This document shows, in pieces, positions 13,076 through 15,299 of a DNA stretch of 15,299 bases. The DNA lies in assembly GCF_041625495.1 (NCBI RefSeq), contig NZ_JBFJTH010000092.1, forward strand, positions 1 to 15,299, written 5' to 3'. The DNA comes from Litorivivens sp041625495 (GTDB lineage: Bacteria; Pseudomonadota; Gammaproteobacteria; Pseudomonadales; Spongiibacteraceae). Position 1 is the stretch's first letter, and every line of letters begins with the position of its first letter. Made by a program: the position numbers and the translations under genes. Under the pieces are notes generated by a model, which ran no database searches, was not told the DNA's origin, and saw only the letters and a list, made by a program, of their open reading frames with translations.

Positions 13076-15299
13076 ATGAAACAGATCCTCCAGACCATCG
13101 CCCAGGAATTAAATGTACCTCAGCGCAATGTAGACGCCGCTGTACAATTATTGGACGAAGGCGCCACGGTCCCCTTTATTGCCCGCTACCGCAAAGAAGT
13201 AACTGGCGGCCTGGACGACACTCAGATGCGCGAACTGGAAAGCCGGCTGGGCTATCTGCGAGACCTGGAAGACCGCCGTGAAGCCATTCTGAACAGCATT
13301 CGCGAGCAGGACAAACTCAGCCCAGAACTGGAACAGAAGATTCTTGCCGCAGACACCAAAAGCCGGCTAGAAGACCTGTATCTGCCCTACAAGCCCAAGC
13401 GACGCACCAAAGGCCAAATTGCCATTGAGGCCGGGCTGGAGCCTCTTGCCAACGCCCTGCTTGGCAATCCAGAGCTCAATCCGGAAACGGAAGCCGCTGC
13501 CTATCTGAATCCCGAGCACAAAATCGAAACTGTGAAGGATGCTCTGGATGGCGCTAAGTATATTTTGATGGAGCGCTTCGCCGAAGATGCAGACCTGATC
13601 GAAAAGCTGCGTAATTACCTCTGGGAGCAAGGCAAACTGACTTCGGCTCTGGTGGCCGGCAAGGAGCGTGAGGGCGAGAAATTCAGCGACTATTTTGAGC
13701 ACAGCGAGCCGTTGAAAAACACCCCCTCACACCGCGCACTGGCCATGTTTCGCGGCCGCAACGAAGGCATTCTTTCCCTCAACATCCAGTTTGACGATGC
13801 CGACACCAGCCCCTGCGAAGCGATGGTTGCCGACCATTGGAAACTGCGTTTCGAAGGCCGACCTGCTGACAAATGGCTGAACGAAGTTGTGCGCTGGACC
13901 TGGAAAATCAAGCTCTATATCCATCTGGAAACAGACCTCCTGAGCCAACTGCGCGAACGCGCAGAAAACGATGCCATTCAGGTGTTTTCATCCAATCTGA
14001 AAGATTTGCTGTTGGCAGCACCCGCTGGCCCTCGACCAACCATCGGCCTGGATCCCGGCCTGCGCACAGGCGTTAAAGTGGCGGTGGTAGACGCCACCGG
14101 TAAGGTGCTGGACCACGGCGCCATTTTCCCCAATCCACCGCAAAACCGTCAGGCCGATGCAGCCGCCGTCCTGCTAAAAATGATTAAACAGTACAACATT
14201 GAGTTGATCGCCATCGGCAATGGCACCGCCAGCCGGGAAACAGACAAGTTCGTTGGCGACCTGCTGAGTGCTCACCCGGAATTAAAAGCCAACAAGGTCA
14301 TGGTCAATGAATCAGGCGCATCGATTTATTCTGCGTCCGAGTACGCGGCCAAGGAATTCCCGGATCTTGATGTAACCATTCGCGGCGCGGTCTCAATTGC
14401 CCGCCGCCTGCAAGACCCACTAGCGGAGCTGGTGAAAATTGAACCAAAATCCATCGGCGTCGGCCAATACCAGCACGATGTGTCTCAGTCTGCACTGTCT
14501 CGCTCACTGGACGCCGTTGTAGAAGATTGTGTAAACGCCGTTGGCGTGGACGTAAACACAGCCTCGCCTGCCCTGCTTACGCGTGTTTCCGGGCTGAATG
14601 CCTCCATCGCCGCCAACCTTGTTCAGTATCGCGACGAACACGGCATGTTCACTAGCCGCGAAACCCTCAAAAAGGTACCGAGACTCGGCGACAAAACCTT
14701 TGAGCAGGCTGCAGGCTTTTTGCGGGTTATGAACGGCGAAAACCCGCTGGACAGCTCCGCCGTCCACCCTGAATCGTACTCAGTGGTCGATAAGATTGTT
14801 CAGCAATGTGGCCGGCAGGTCAGCCAGCTACTGGGAGACAGCACCTTCCTGCGGGGGCTGAAACCGGAACAGTATGTCGACGACAAGTTCGGCTTACCCA
14901 CCATCCGCGACATCATCGCAGAGCTGGACAAACCCGGACGCGATCCTCGCCCAGAATTTAAAACCGCCACATTCAAAGACGGCATCGAGAAAGTCAGTGA
15001 CCTGGAACCGGAAATGATTCTGGAAGGCTGCGTCACCAATGTCACCAACTTTGGCGCTTTCGTGGATGTCGGCGTTCATCAGGATGGGCTGGTACATATT
15101 TCTGCTCTTTCCCACCAGTATGTGAAAGACCCCAGAGACGTGGTGAAAGCCGGCGATATCGTCAAAGTGAAAGTCATCGACGTGGATATTGAGCGCAAGC
15201 GCATTGCCTTGAGCATGCGCCTGGACGACAAGGCAACCCCACAGGACAAAGCATCGCGCGGCGCCAATCGACGCAATAATACCGCGCCTAAACAAGCGC
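13076..15299 (+). CDS. tex: Tex, RNA-binding transcription accessory protein (3' end outside window)
   Basis: An open frame of 741 codons from ATG 13076 to the end of the window without a stop; family members are about 770-785 residues, so only the C-terminal tail is missing. The domain order is that of Tex/YhgF: an N-terminal helical region (PFIARYRKEVTGGLDD near residue 35), an RNase H-like YqgF domain from about 321 (TIGLDPGLRTGVKVAVVD), helix-hairpin-helix repeats at about 500-560 (VSGLNASIAANLVQYRD, VPRLGDKTFEQAAGFLRV) and an S1 RNA-binding domain at about 642-715 (EGCVTNVTNFGAFVDVGVHQ). Tex binds nucleic acid and affects transcription and virulence-gene expression in several bacteria. 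A stop codon (TAA, 13055-13057) in frame upstream and no other start between support this ATG. Confidence 0.96.
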   Translation, partial: MKQILQTIAQELNVPQRNVDAAVQLLDEGATVPFIARYRKEVTGGLDDTQMRELESRLGYLRDLEDRREAILNSIREQDKLSPELEQKILAADTKSRLEDLYLPYKPKRRTKGQIAIEAGLEPLANALLGNPELNPETEAAAYLNPEHKIETVKDALDGAKYILMERFAEDADLIEKLRNYLWEQGKLTSALVAGKEREGEKFSDYFEHSEPLKNTPSHRALAMFRGRNEGILSLNIQFDDADTSPCEAMVADHWKLRFEGRPADKWLNEVVRWTWKIKLYIHLETDLLSQLRERAENDAIQVFSSNLKDLLLAAPAGPRPTIGLDPGLRTGVKVAVVDATGKVLDHGAIFPNPPQNRQADAAAVLLKMIKQYNIELIAIGNGTASRETDKFVGDLLSAHPELKANKVMVNESGASIYSASEYAAKEFPDLDVTIRGAVSIARRLQDPLAELVKIEPKSIGVGQYQHDVSQSALSRSLDAVVEDCVNAVGVDVNTASPALLTRVSGLNASIAANLVQYRDEHGMFTSRETLKKVPRLGDKTFEQAAGFLRVMNGENPLDSSAVHPESYSVVDKIVQQCGRQVSQLLGDSTFLRGLKPEQYVDDKFGLPTIRDIIAELDKPGRDPRPEFKTATFKDGIEKVSDLEPEMILEGCVTNVTNFGAFVDVGVHQDGLVHISALSHQYVKDPRDVVKAGDIVKVKVIDVDIERKRIALSMRLDDKATPQDKASRGANRRNNTAPKQA

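Noticed and set aside
13048..13281. 77-codon frame starting before tex
   Set aside because: It overlaps the tex N-terminus in another frame and has no family features.

Overview
The window reads as chromosomal DNA of a heterotrophic, aerobic gammaproteobacterium, probably marine and somewhere near the Cellvibrionales/oligotrophic marine group. The grounds are the order yrfG-hslR-hslO-pckA (a gammaproteobacterial neighbourhood), a Pseudomonas-like PhaD regulator beside two phasins, and fatty-acid-type acyl-CoA dehydrogenases. The family-level placement is inference. Genes are tightly packed; no rRNA, tRNA, CRISPR array, prophage or complete insertion sequence was seen.

Left part (1-5370): a minus-strand pair encodes a FabH-like ketoacyl synthase III and, overlapping it by ATGA, a DhlA-like haloalkane dehalogenase homologue that lacks the second halide-binding tryptophan. 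Divergent from it is a TetR regulator, followed on the plus strand by two acyl-CoA dehydrogenase genes that look like the two unlike subunits of a heteromeric enzyme. A 13-bp-stem hairpin closes this block.

Middle (5371-6302): three small genes of no recognised family. The first two, 58 and 66 residues, are diverged tandem paralogues that share the C-terminal signature GDWWLNVDYV and a trailing IRH; the third is a 101-residue orphan. This is the most novel part of the window.

Central housekeeping block (6378-10065): yrfG (nucleotidase), hslR (Hsp15) and hslO (Hsp33) are joined by ATGA overlaps, then ATP-type pckA with its own intrinsic terminator. Right after that terminator sits a 142-bp fold-back element with 33-bp near-perfect inverted arms, whose far end touches the stop codon of a convergent lipase-like gene.

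Right part (10213-15299): a lipase-like alpha/beta hydrolase faces away from a polyhydroxyalkanoate granule module of two phasins (each with its own strong terminator) and a PhaD-type TetR regulator. The window ends inside tex, an RNA-binding transcription accessory protein. In relatives such as E. coli, pckA and tex lie near each other with envZ-ompR (and greB) between; here the granule module and the fold-back element occupy that interval.
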